From the NCBI RefSeq assembly GCF_900112765.1, contig NZ_FOMZ01000001.1:186001-250000 (forward strand): a DNA stretch of 64,000 nt. The letters run 5' to 3'. The notes beneath the pieces were generated by a model that was not told the origin of the DNA, made no database searches, and saw only the letters and a list, made by a program, of their open reading frames with translations. Position 1 is the first letter of the stretch. The number at the start of each line of letters is the position of its first letter. Below, piece by piece: positions 8,201 to 15,919 of the stretch. The translations under genes were made by a program, and so were the position numbers. Source of the DNA: Actinopolyspora alba (GTDB lineage: Bacteria > Actinomycetota > Actinomycetes > Mycobacteriales > Pseudonocardiaceae).

Positions 8201-10141
8201 CGGAATCTGGCGCGAGAACGCGAGAACGATCTGCCGCGCACCGTGGTCCGCATTGTCGAGGGTGTACGCCACACCGAAGCGCTCCTCGCCGATCCTCTTC
8301 CCGACGAGGTACCGCGGTTGCCTGTCAGTGACGACTCGGTAGTGCTCGTAACGGGAGGAACCAGTGGGGTGGTTCGTTCGATTCTCGACGGGCTGAGCCG
8401 AAACGTCGCACCGCGACTGTGGTTGCTCGGACGTACCGCCCCGCGGGAGATACCCGCGCGGATCGCCGAGGCCGAGGACGATCAGTTGCTCGCACTCCGT
8501 CGCTCACTGATAAGTGAACTGCACGAGTCGGACGAACGACGTTCCCCGCAATCAGTCGTCAACGAAGTCGACGACATGCTCCGAGCACGTGAAATACAGC
8601 GCGATCTCGAACAATTGCGCGAAGCGTTCGGCGAGGACAGGGTTCACTACCTCTCATGCGATATCACGGATTCGGAAGCCGTGCGGAACGCGAGCGGGGA
8701 AATCTTGCGGACCGAGGGCCGCGTCGATCTGGTCATCCACGCGGCGGGTGTGGAGCAACCGGCCAAACTCGAGCGCAAGACGCTCGACTCCTTCCAGCGG
8801 GTCCGCGACACCAAAGTGGTGGGACACGACAACCTGAAGAGAGCTTTGGCGGATCACCCACCTACCTTGTGGTGTAACGTTGGATCGATCGCCGGCGTCC
8901 TCGGGGTCCCGAACGACAGCGACTACTCCTGCGCGAACGCGTACTTGCAGAAGACGGGGCCGTACACGAACTCGGAACGGGAGTTCACCATAGGATTCCC
9001 TCTCTGGGAGAACACCGGCATGGCGTCACAACCGCTACTGCGCGCACGCCTCGACCGAAATCAATGGTTCACCCCGATTTCGACCTCGGAAGGGAACGAG
9101 CAGTTCATTCGCGAGCTGCGCGCCGCGAGAACGCGTGCGGACGACCCGGTGTACCTCGGCGGGAACGAGCAGGAATGGAACCAGTCCAACGGACCCGAAA
9201 TATCCGGCAACAGAACCGAACCGAAGAAGAAAGAAATGTCGGCACGAACCTTGCCCACTACCAACTCCACACTCCGAACCGCGACATGGCGACTGAGATT
9301 CGATCCGAATCGTGATCGATACCTGCACGATCACCTGGTACGAAACCAGCCCACCCTGCCGGGAACGTTCATGTTGAACCTCGCCGCGAACGCGGCGCAA
9401 ACCTTCGCCCCGGACAGGACGGTCACCGGTTTTCGCGATGCGCTGTTCGGAAGGTTCGTCCGCCCCTTCGCGGGAAAGTTGCCGTTCTCGCTGCAAATCG
9501 AGGGGGAGCTGGCAGCGGAACCGGATCGTCCGGCCGATCCCATGCGGATCCGGGTGTATCTGCGTTCGGACCTGATCGGACCGGACGGCCACATACGAAC
9601 CGCGTCTCGGGAGCACTTTCACACGGATGTTCTGCTGAGTCGAAAGGACGAGGTGGTTCGTTCACCACGACCCCCCGAAAACGGACAACACGGCAGCAGC
9701 GTCAACGACCCCTACCCGTCGGAGACCTCGCCGGTGAGACTGAGCGGCGTGTTCGACAACCTCCGCGACGCCCGTGCCGATGAGAAGAGTGCCAGGGCGA
9801 CCTGGGCACCGAACTTGGCGGGGGAACGGTTTCTCGACGAGATGAGCATCCCGGCCCTGCTGATCTGCTCAACCCTGCGCACCGCCGCGTTGCCTCCCGC
9901 AGAGGACCTCTCGCAGGCGGTCTACGTTCCGCGCGGACTGGAAGGACTCGACCTTTTCACGGAAAACGCGAATGATCTCGACCTCTTCGGACAGTACGGA
10001 AACCACATCAGAGTTGAGGTCACGGGAGACGAACGCTACTACGCGAGTTCACCCGACGGAAACGTCCTGTTGCGGGCTTACGGGGTCGAGCTGGCCCGGA
10101 TAGGCGACGTTCCGGCCAGTACGGACAGGAGGGCTTCATGA
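5294..10141 (+). CDS. Iterative type I polyketide/secondary-lipid synthase: KS - inactive KS/CLF-like - KR - DH
   Basis: 1615 residues. An active ketosynthase (~10-460) has Cys201 in DTACSSS, His335 in HATGTPAGD and His370 in FGHPGWAAG. A second thiolase-fold region (~480-760) has VDSGNDSTLHAL where an active KS has VDxACSSS, putting Asn644 in place of Cys, so it is a chain-length-factor-like partner. A ketoreductase follows: TGGTSG at 1020-1025, HAAGVE, Ser1198 and Tyr1211. A double-hotdog dehydratase begins with HDHL (His1345/His1347) near 1345 and ends with VLLRAYGVELARIG. There is no AT, ACP, enoylreductase or thioesterase; AT and ACP come from the gene just upstream. KS-CLF fusion recalls PfaC of PUFA synthases and KS-KR-DH recalls enediyne/HglE-type synthases. 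The product is unknown. Confidence 0.85.
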   Translation: MERRNGTDDQLIAVVGMGLALPTAYSPEELWKALQRGDNVFSEPGERFHLNHFWSADRSERDRTYARVSGYIHDFSPHPGLRRDEDLLGASMRERGTRWLRHSLLQARDGVGSDEHDRCGLYFGGWSGGSQSLMEAVTVARSRGALGESDEESERVVRSLLRHYRNALEVPEQSTPHRIVRDSASGVISNVSESLVVDTACSSSLYAIDLGTKALLAGDCDIAYCGGFSVLDPSMSVMFSKVSGLSPTGQVRSFDHEADGTLFCDAAGVVTLKKLSKATADGDTVLGVLTGFGAAADGRGKSISAPNPAGQERAVHRARTVNGLRPEDVDGVIAHATGTPAGDASELGTLAALAPSRGYPTVANKAVFGHPGWAAGVISAIHAISALRAERLPAQPAFTRPSSDIDTSRTLIPVEEFPLPRTRDRRRTLGASAFGFGGTNAHLLVSDAPEAGRPDNEFPQRSGPPPLSGSTVLVAWSALLPTEPSTKEVSDWLRGDTEAFPHSFGEHYPLPNPVETRLSQRTMGTIDRTQLMALQVTNRFIEDHGELWAESRDTTGIIGAHTGVPTRLADTAFRCYFDDLSQTLEHALEPETLTGVLPRLRESRDAIPPPSEDTQAGVLPNVIASRIAARHDLHGACMTVDSGNDSTLHALHTADRYLRTGELELALVLGINGKSRSATAISGRREEYSEGAFLMAVTDERTASEHGWPVLANLDIIRSGEDVPTPRTGRRFPGADGAVDVLRALHSDDGTTDVVGEEITVAVRPVSGTTVETPDEHSTQRNSAELTRRYVPSLLPSPMTGEGRVPPVPPGSVVLSDHPETIAPFRAELDSLGAVVVDADHSETTAQDVRAGADLRDATSLEPFHRALDEATPHLTVIVDLPAERTRESPDQRFLRLHDLAFLAVRRLAPRWAGETGSVAVLFTNHPPGDTEHPKAALFSGMIRALNREYPDTAMSVVTTEEEPNHDVLRNLARERENDLPRTVVRIVEGVRHTEALLADPLPDEVPRLPVSDDSVVLVTGGTSGVVRSILDGLSRNVAPRLWLLGRTAPREIPARIAEAEDDQLLALRRSLISELHESDERRSPQSVVNEVDDMLRAREIQRDLEQLREAFGEDRVHYLSCDITDSEAVRNASGEILRTEGRVDLVIHAAGVEQPAKLERKTLDSFQRVRDTKVVGHDNLKRALADHPPTLWCNVGSIAGVLGVPNDSDYSCANAYLQKTGPYTNSEREFTIGFPLWENTGMASQPLLRARLDRNQWFTPISTSEGNEQFIRELRAARTRADDPVYLGGNEQEWNQSNGPEISGNRTEPKKKEMSARTLPTTNSTLRTATWRLRFDPNRDRYLHDHLVRNQPTLPGTFMLNLAANAAQTFAPDRTVTGFRDALFGRFVRPFAGKLPFSLQIEGELAAEPDRPADPMRIRVYLRSDLIGPDGHIRTASREHFHTDVLLSRKDEVVRSPRPPENGQHGSSVNDPYPSETSPVRLSGVFDNLRDARADEKSARATWAPNLAGERFLDEMSIPALLICSTLRTAALPPAEDLSQAVYVPRGLEGLDLFTENANDLDLFGQYGNHIRVEVTGDERYYASSPDGNVLLRAYGVELARIGDVPASTDRRAS

Positions 10142-10554
10142 ACCAGCATGATCGGTCACGACTGGAACGCGGCCACGAGGTGATCCGACAACGCGAACCG
10201 GAGGCCGGCGAACGCATGCTGGATCGGTTACGATCCCTGGACCCGGTTTTCGAGGACCTCATGGTCGGTTTCGTCTTCGCCGATGTCTACGATCGTTCCG
10301 TACTCTCCGTCAGGGAACGAGAGCTGATCAGACTCGCCTCGATAATCGCGCTCGGGGTCACGGAATCTCCGCTCAAGGCGAACATCGCCGCCAGCCTCAA
10401 CAACGAGATTTCCCGCGAGGAGGTCAAGGAGGTCTTCGTGCAGAGTCTGCCTTACGCGGGTTTCCCCCGAACCGTCGCGGCGCTCGAGACGCTCGGAGAA
10501 GTTCTGGCGGAACGAGGCGAATCGTTCGAACGAGATTCCGACCGATCACGGTGA
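10138..10554 (+). CDS. Carboxymuconolactone decarboxylase (CMD/AhpD)-family small protein, PKS operon
   Basis: 138 residues, all-helical CMD fold. LSVRERELIRLASIIALG (~62-79) and PYAGFPRTVAALETLGEV (~107-124) are the two family signatures. Between them the family usually has a His in a motif like LRxHLRGALN; here it reads LKANIAASLN, with Asn at that place, and there is no AhpD-type CxxC pair. The protein is therefore not an obvious decarboxylase or peroxidase and may be a structural or cyclase-like accessory of the synthase. The ATG overlaps the PKS stop (ATGA) and is preceded by GGACAGGAGGG, so it is the third gene of the operon. Confidence 0.8.
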   Translation: MNQHDRSRLERGHEVIRQREPEAGERMLDRLRSLDPVFEDLMVGFVFADVYDRSVLSVRERELIRLASIIALGVTESPLKANIAASLNNEISREEVKEVFVQSLPYAGFPRTVAALETLGEVLAERGESFERDSDRSR

Positions 10555-10869
10555 CGCCCGCTCTCATCGCCTTCGTTCGGCCCCCACTACGGAGTTACCG
10601 GCCTGGGACCCCGGCTCGAGCGGTGCCGCCCGGCAGGCCGGGATGAACCCGGTGGGCGACAGGAGCGTAGTGGCCGAGAGTAACCGGTTCGATCCCTCCA
10701 GAGCACTTCTCCTTCGGTAGCGACGAACACCGTGCCCACGCCATCCCCTGGAAACGATCCACAGCACCACCCGAACAGATAGAAGCAAACAGTATTCACT
10801 TCCGGGCGGTGTCCAGGCGAGTCGAGGCGTAAGCTGTGTTCGTCGCGAACCTCCGGTGTGGGAGAGCTT
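10555..10869. other. Intergenic region after the PKS operon
   Basis: About 315 bases with no supportable gene. Short inverted matches around 10620-10650 (GCCGCCCGGC/GCCGGG) may help termination, but none is a clean hairpin. Composition returns to the high-GC background on the far side. Confidence 0.4.
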
Positions 10870-11697
10870 ATGACCGGCCTCGACGAATCACACGACCACG
10901 GTTACGGGTTCCCCGGCGACACCGACGTCGGTCTTCCCAATCCCGCGCGGGTCTACGACTACTGGCTCGGCGGGTCGGCGAACTTCGCCGTGGACCGCGA
11001 GCTGGGGGATCACATCGCCGAGAGCGAGCCCCGGATCGCGAGCATGGCGCGGGAGAACAGGTCACTGCTGCGCCGCATGGTGGCCCACTGCTGCCGGCAG
11101 GGGGTGGATCAGTTCCTCGACCTGGGTTCCGGGGTGCCCACGATCGGCAACGTGCACGAGATCGCGCACCGGCACGATCCGGATTCCCGGGTGGTCTACG
11201 TGGACAACGAGCCCGTGGCGGTCTCGCACAGCGAGTTGCTGCTCGAAGGGGTGGACAAGGTCACGATCCTGCGCGGCGACCTCAACGACCCGGCGGAGGT
11301 GCTGAACTCGCCGGTCACCCGCGGCATGCTGGATCTGAACCGGCCGGTGGCGGTGTTGCTGCTCTGCGTGCTGCAGTACTTCCCCGACACCGATCGGCTG
11401 CGTGACACGGTGGCGAGGTACCGGGCGGGGCTGGCGCCCGGCAGCTACATCGCGATCTCGCACCTGACCACCGACGACGGTGCCGTGAACACGAGCGGAG
11501 TGGCCGAGCGCATCCAGCACAGCCGCGCCAACCACCAGGCCTACCCGCGGGGCTACGAGGATGTGCTCAGCCTGTTCGAGGGCACCCGGCTAGTCGAGCC
11601 GGGAATCCGCTACGCCCAGGACTGGCACCACGGCGAGATCGCGGGCCCCACCGAACCCAGCGGCATCTACGCCGGACTGGCCCGGGTGCCGGAGTGA
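10870..11697 (+). CDS. SAM-dependent methyltransferase, DUF574/S-adenosyl methyltransferase family
   Basis: 275 residues. The N-terminus NPARVYDYWLGGSANFAVDR (~23-42) is the hallmark of the large actinobacterial DUF574 family. The SAM-binding glycine loop is FLDLGSGVPT, with VVYVDNEPVAV as the acidic ribose-binding strand and LLCVLQYFPD after the nucleotide site. The family fold is known but substrates are mostly undefined. The ATG at 10870 follows GGGAGAG; a GTG at 10858 would add four residues. It stands alone, separated from the PKS operon by 315 bp and by a change in base composition, so a tailoring role for the polyketide is possible but unsupported. Confidence 0.85.
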   Translation: MTGLDESHDHGYGFPGDTDVGLPNPARVYDYWLGGSANFAVDRELGDHIAESEPRIASMARENRSLLRRMVAHCCRQGVDQFLDLGSGVPTIGNVHEIAHRHDPDSRVVYVDNEPVAVSHSELLLEGVDKVTILRGDLNDPAEVLNSPVTRGMLDLNRPVAVLLLCVLQYFPDTDRLRDTVARYRAGLAPGSYIAISHLTTDDGAVNTSGVAERIQHSRANHQAYPRGYEDVLSLFEGTRLVEPGIRYAQDWHHGEIAGPTEPSGIYAGLARVPE

Positions 11698-11717
11698 GGA
11701 CCTCCGGGTGCTCGCGG

Positions 11718-11731
11718 ATTTCGCGCGAAAT
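11718..11731. repeat. ATTTC-N4-GAAAT palindrome, copy near the methyltransferase 3' end
   Basis: ATTTCGCGCGAAAT, a perfect 14-nt palindrome 20 nt past the methyltransferase stop. It matches the palindromes associated with the intergenic repeat family at 32, 41 and 57 kb, but here without the hairpin core. Confidence 0.5.
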
Positions 11732-11898
11732 TCACGCGTGACCGGCACACGCGGTGTCAACGAGGACTTACCCCGCGACAGCTGGAATGTGCGCTGCGTC
11801 CACCACTGTCGTCACCGGGACGACCGGAACGAACAACCGTTCGACCGAAACATAGGATGGAGCGGCTCTGAAACCGCATCCCTCGGGGAGACATCCGA

Positions 11899-12183
11899 TT
11901 GAACGCTGAATACGACATGATGGAGTACCAGGCCAGACAGAAGTCGCTGGTGGTCAGCTACGTGCTGTGGCTCTTCCTCGGCCTGTTCGGTGCCCACCGA
12001 TTCTACGCGGGCAACCGCGTCGGTACCGCCGTGGCGCAGCTGGTGTGCACGGTGCTCGTCATCACCAGCCCCATCAGTGCCGTGTGGGCACTCGTGGACG
12101 CCTTCCTCATTCCCGGCTGGATCAAGCAGCACAACCTGGAGCTGGCCGGCGAACTGCGGCAGCGCGACCCGGGCAGGGCGTAG
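11899..12183 (+). CDS. TM2-domain membrane protein
   Basis: 94 residues. A cytoplasmic N-terminus (1-16) is followed by two transmembrane helices (~17-35 and ~44-70) forming a TM2 domain: the first helix ends in FLGLFGAHRFYAGN and the second contains SAVWALVDAFLIPG. The polar tail (NLELAGELRQRD) is typical of short bacterial members. Function of the family is unknown; it is often linked to stress or envelope genes. The TTG start is preferred because GGGGAG lies 8 nt upstream. Monocistronic. Confidence 0.85.
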   Translation: MNAEYDMMEYQARQKSLVVSYVLWLFLGLFGAHRFYAGNRVGTAVAQLVCTVLVITSPISAVWALVDAFLIPGWIKQHNLELAGELRQRDPGRA

Positions 12184-12201
12184 CGATGAGATCGTTGCCC
12201 G

Positions 12202-12219
12202 CGCGGTCGTGAGACCGCG
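12202..12219 (+). terminator. Small hairpin after the TM2 gene
   Basis: CGCGGTC, loop GTGA, GACCGCG, beginning 18 nt past the TM2 stop. Perfect 7-bp GC-rich stem without U-tract. Confidence 0.45.
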
Positions 12220-12556
12220 ACGTTCGAGGGAAGTACCCTCCCGGTTCGTTCCGGCCACGGTCGCGCTCATCCGGTCGCGAGGTCCGCGCCGATCCCAACA
12301 GTGGGTCCGGCGCGGGCACGCCACCCACGCCGACTGCGAACGGTACGTGGGATTCGTTCCCGCGTAATCGCCGCTTCCGGGGGAGCCGGACACCGCCCGG
12401 GCGTAAATTTCGCGCGAAATCGTCGCGGCACCCCGAAGGACCGCGTCTCGGTGGGAACGGGGCCGGTGGCGGAACCGGGCAACGACGCGGCCACCGTACC
12501 GGTCGAGGCCGCCGGCAACAGGGGTCCGCGGCTGAACATCCGTCTCCAGTCGACGA
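12220..12556. other. Convergent gap between TM2 gene and lctP, with one ATTTC-N4-GAAAT palindrome
   Basis: No gene is supported here. ATTTCGCGCGAAAT at 12407-12420, identical in sequence to the copy at 11718, is the only notable element. Both flanking genes end into this region. Confidence 0.5.
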
Positions 12557-14176
12557 TCACGGCACCATCCACCCGAGGACCGGGGTGGACTGCAGGAACA
12601 CCAAGCAGCACACGGCCAGCAGCAACAGCAGGCTCCAGCCGAAGATACGGCGGAACAGCACGCCCTCCTGACCGACCAGGCCGACCGCGGCGGTCCCCAC
12701 CGCCAGGTTCTGCGGCGAGATCATCTTGGCCATCACGCCGCCGGAGGAGTTCGCCGCGCCGAGCAGCACGGGGTCGGCACCGATCCGGGAGGCCGCCGTG
12801 CTCTGCAGCTTGCCGAACAGCGCGTTCGATCCCGCGTCGGTGCCGGTGATCGTGACGCCGAACCAGCCGACGATCGGCGAGAGGAACGCGAAGAACGGCC
12901 CGGTGTCGGCCAGCCACGTGCCGAGGGTGGTGATCTGCCCGGAGAAGTTCATGACGTAGGACAGCGCGAACACCGCCAGGATGGCCAGGATCGCCCAGCC
13001 GAACTGGCGCACGGTCCGGCCCCACACCAGCGCTCCGTCGCGTGGCGAGACGCGCAGGAACGGCAGGGACAGCAGCCCGGAGATCAGCAGCAGGGTGCCG
13101 GTGGCCGAACCGAAGGCGAACTCGTAGTCGGTGTCGACGGTCGCGCCCGTCGACGAAACGATGTCCAGTCCCGGCCAGGCGAAGGTGGTGCCGATCGCCG
13201 CCAGCGGCGCTCGAAGCGCTTCGACCCGCACCAGCGAGAACACCAGAATGATGATCACGTAGGGCGCGAAGGCGCGCAGCACCTCGGAACGCCGATCCCG
13301 CTCGGGGCCGGAGTCCTCGACGGCGCCGCCTCCCCCGGCGATGGCCGCGGCGGTCACCGGTTCACCGGCGGGGCGCCAGACCCGGAGCAACAGCAGCAAG
13401 GCGGCGGCGGAGACGATCGCGGCGACGATGTCGGCGAGCTGGTAGACCAGTTCCGAGGCCACGAACTGCGCGACCGCGAAGCTCACCCCACCGACGAGCG
13501 CGCCCGGCCACGCCTGGCGCAGCCCACGCCTGCCGTCGGCCACGAACAGCAGCACGAACGGAACGACGATCGCCAGCAGCGAGACCTGCCGTCCGGCCAT
13601 CGCACCGAAGTCCCCGGCCGGCAGACCGGTGACCTCGCCGAGCACCGTGATCGGGTTTCCCATCCCGCCGAAGGCAACCGGCGCGGTGTTGGCGATCAAC
13701 GTCAGGGTGGCCGCCTTGAGCGGTCGCACCCCCAGCGCGATGAGCATCACCGCGCAGATGGCGACCGGGCTGCCGCCGCCGGCCAGGGCTTCCAGCAGCG
13801 CGCCGAAGGAGAACGCGATGACGATCGCCTGGATCCGGATGTCGTCACCGATCGAGGAGAACGCTCTTCGCAGCACCGCGAAATGACCGCTGTGGACGGT
13901 CATGTTGTAGATCCAGATCGCGTTGAACGTCAGCCACAGGATCAGCAGCACGCTCTGCGCGGCGCCGTAGATCCCGGCGTTGACCGCCATGAGCGGCGGC
14001 ATCCCGTAGGCCCCCACGGCGATCAGCAGCGAGACCCCGAGCGTCGCGACCCCGGCCCAGTGCGCCTTCCACCGGAAGACACCCAGCAGCACCAGCAGCA
14101 CGACCAGCGGGAGCAGCGCGAGCAACGCCGAGAGCAGCAGTGATCCGGCCGGATTCGCTTCCTGTTGGTACGGCAC
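12557..14176 (-). CDS. lctP: L-lactate permease family transporter (LctP/GlcA-like)
   Basis: 539 residues with about 12-14 hydrophobic helices, the usual size for LctP family (2-hydroxy-acid:proton symporters such as lactate and glycolate permeases). Conserved loops are visible: FGALLEALAGGGSPVAI (~150-166), ANTAPVAFGGMGNPI (~185-199) and, near the C-terminus, GTDAGSNALFGKLQ and NSSGGVMAKMISPQNLAVG. The GTG at 14176 has GGAGG 5 nt upstream. It is divergent from kduI across a 142-bp control region. The substrate could be lactate or a sugar acid; the neighbourhood of uronate and gluconate genes makes the latter worth testing. Confidence 0.88.
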   Translation of the reverse strand: MPYQQEANPAGSLLLSALLALLPLVVLLVLLGVFRWKAHWAGVATLGVSLLIAVGAYGMPPLMAVNAGIYGAAQSVLLILWLTFNAIWIYNMTVHSGHFAVLRRAFSSIGDDIRIQAIVIAFSFGALLEALAGGGSPVAICAVMLIALGVRPLKAATLTLIANTAPVAFGGMGNPITVLGEVTGLPAGDFGAMAGRQVSLLAIVVPFVLLFVADGRRGLRQAWPGALVGGVSFAVAQFVASELVYQLADIVAAIVSAAALLLLLRVWRPAGEPVTAAAIAGGGGAVEDSGPERDRRSEVLRAFAPYVIIILVFSLVRVEALRAPLAAIGTTFAWPGLDIVSSTGATVDTDYEFAFGSATGTLLLISGLLSLPFLRVSPRDGALVWGRTVRQFGWAILAILAVFALSYVMNFSGQITTLGTWLADTGPFFAFLSPIVGWFGVTITGTDAGSNALFGKLQSTAASRIGADPVLLGAANSSGGVMAKMISPQNLAVGTAAVGLVGQEGVLFRRIFGWSLLLLLAVCCLVFLQSTPVLGWMVP

Positions 14177-14205
14177 TACGACCTCCGGACCCCCGAATGG
14201 CGGTT

Positions 14206-14230
14206 GTTCCGAAATACAGAACGCGGTTCC
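14206..14230. promoter_or_regulatory. Candidate operator between lctP and kduI
   Basis: In the divergent region, GTTCC occurs at 14206-14210 and 14226-14230, exactly 20 bp (two helical turns) apart, and the second lies within the interrupted palindrome GAACGCGGTTC (14219-14229). A plausible site for the IclR-family regulator encoded downstream of kduD; inferred from symmetry and position only. Confidence 0.3.
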
Positions 14231-14318
14231 ATTTACCGCGACAACATCGTGACCCCGAACACATTCCGGAGCTATCGACCGCATGGACGAAATCGATTGC
14301 TCCCGAAAGGACGGCGAC

Positions 14319-15140
14319 GTGGAGATCAGGCACCCCACCCATCCCGGCCAGTACACGGAGTTCGGCACCGAGGAGCTCCGGGCGCACTACCTGGTCGAGG
14401 ACCTGTTCGCACCGGGCGAGATCCGCACGGTCTACACCCACCAGGACCGAATGGTGCTGGGCGGCGCCGTCCCACGGCCGGGAACCGCACTGGAACTGAG
14501 CGCCGAACCACCGCTGCGAAGCGAGTACTTCTGCGAACGCCGGGAACTGGGCGTGATCGCGCTCGGCGGCGGATCGGTGACCGCGGACGGGGAGGAGTAC
14601 GAGCTGGCGCACCGCGACTGCCTCTACGTCGGCAGGGGGACGAGGTCGGTGTCGTTCAGCAGTGACGAGGGGGCGCGGTTCTACCTGGTCTCCGCGCCCG
14701 CCCACACCGAGTACCCGACGCGGGTGGCCCGACACGCGGACACGACTCCCGCCGAGTTGGGCGATCCGGCCACCGCCAACGTGCGCGGGCTGCGCAAGTA
14801 CGTTCACCCCGAGGGAATCCACTCCTGCCAACTCGTCATGGGGATCACCGAACTCGCCGAGGGCAGCGTGTGGAACACGATGCCGTGTCACACGCACGAC
14901 CGACGCACCGAGTGCTACCTCTACGTGGACCTTCCACCGGAGCACCGGGTGATCCACCTGCTGGGCCGTCCCGACGAGACGCGCCACCTGGTCGTGCGCA
15001 ACGAGCAGGCGGTCATCTCGCCGAGCTGGTCGGTCCACAGTGGTGCGGGGACCCACCGCTACGGCTTCGTGTGGGCCATGGCCGGGGAGAACCAGGACTT
15101 CGGGGACATGGACCACGTGGCGATCGACGAACTTCGCTGA
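14319..15140 (+). CDS. kduI: 5-dehydro-4-deoxy-D-glucuronate isomerase KduI
   Basis: 273 residues. Interconverts 5-keto-4-deoxyuronate (from unsaturated uronic acid released by polysaccharide lyases) and 2,5-diketo-3-deoxygluconate. The N-terminal EIRHPTHPGQYTEFGTEELR, YxGRGTRSVSF and the metal-binding CHTHDRRTECY (His, His, Glu of the double cupin) are KduI signatures, and the ending GENQDFGDMDHV is family-typical. The GTG at 14319 is chosen over an ATG 36 nt upstream because AAAGGA lies 7 nt before it and KduI proteins begin at this point. It is 17 nt ahead of kduD. Confidence 0.93.
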   Translation: MEIRHPTHPGQYTEFGTEELRAHYLVEDLFAPGEIRTVYTHQDRMVLGGAVPRPGTALELSAEPPLRSEYFCERRELGVIALGGGSVTADGEEYELAHRDCLYVGRGTRSVSFSSDEGARFYLVSAPAHTEYPTRVARHADTTPAELGDPATANVRGLRKYVHPEGIHSCQLVMGITELAEGSVWNTMPCHTHDRRTECYLYVDLPPEHRVIHLLGRPDETRHLVVRNEQAVISPSWSVHSGAGTHRYGFVWAMAGENQDFGDMDHVAIDELR

Positions 15141-15157
15141 CCGGGGGGCGATCAACG

Positions 15158-15919
15158 ATGACGAGTACCGAACTGTTCTCCCTGAGCGGGCGCACCGCAC
15201 TGGTCACCGGCGCGCGTACCGGCATCGGGCGCGCGGTGGCCCTCGGGTTGGCCGCCGCTGGCGCGGACCTGGTCCTGCTCGGGCACCACGACGACCTCGA
15301 CGAGGTCACCGCCGAGGCGGGCGCGCACGGCGGCAGGGTGCACCGGGTGGTGGCCGACCTCACCGACCCCTCCGGAGCACGCGAGGTGCTGGAACCCGTC
15401 GTGGCCGAGCACCACATCGACATTCTGGTCAACAACGCCGGAATCATTCACCGCGAACCGGCCACCGAGGTCGGCCTCGACGACTGGAGTCGCGTGCTGG
15501 GCATCAACACCGACTCGGTGTTCGCGCTCAGCCAGCTGGTGGGGCGGCGGATGGTCGAGCGCGGCGACGGCAGGATCATCAACATCGCCTCGCTGCTGTC
15601 GTTCCAGGGTGGCAAGGGCGTCGCGGGCTACGCGGCGTCGAAGCACGCCGTCGCCGGACTGACCAGGGCGCTGGCCAACGAGTGGGGACCCCACGGCGTC
15701 CGGGTCAACGCGATCGCCCCCGGCTACATCACCACCGACAACACCGCCCCGCTGCGGGACGACCCCACGCGCGAGGCCGAGATCAGATCACGCATCCCGG
15801 CCGGGCGCTGGGGCGAGCCCGAGGATCTGGTCGGGGCGGCGGTGTTTCTGTCCTCGAGGGCGGCGAACTACATTAACGGCCATGTTCTCGTCGTCGACGG
15901 TGGCTGGATGAGCAGGTGA
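15158..15919 (+). CDS. kduD: 2-dehydro-3-deoxy-D-gluconate 5-dehydrogenase KduD (SDR)
   Basis: 253 residues. Reduces 2,5-diketo-3-deoxygluconate to KDG with NAD(P)H, the step after KduI. It has the SDR cofactor loop TGARTGIGRA (~17-26), NNAGI, catalytic Ser in IASLLSFQGG, and YAASKH (Tyr/Lys). The SLSGRTALVTGARTGIG start and GRWGEPEDL-GAAVFLSS ending are KduD-like. It follows kduI and its stop overlaps the IclR start (GTGA). Enzymes for the next steps (KDG kinase, KDPG aldolase) are not in the window. Confidence 0.9.
   Translation: MTSTELFSLSGRTALVTGARTGIGRAVALGLAAAGADLVLLGHHDDLDEVTAEAGAHGGRVHRVVADLTDPSGAREVLEPVVAEHHIDILVNNAGIIHREPATEVGLDDWSRVLGINTDSVFALSQLVGRRMVERGDGRIINIASLLSFQGGKGVAGYAASKHAVAGLTRALANEWGPHGVRVNAIAPGYITTDNTAPLRDDPTREAEIRSRIPAGRWGEPEDLVGAAVFLSSRAANYINGHVLVVDGGWMSR

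Noticed and set aside
10670-10710. tRNA-like GGTTCGATCCC sequence
   Set aside because: The bases around it cannot pair as a T-stem and no acceptor or anticodon arm is found.
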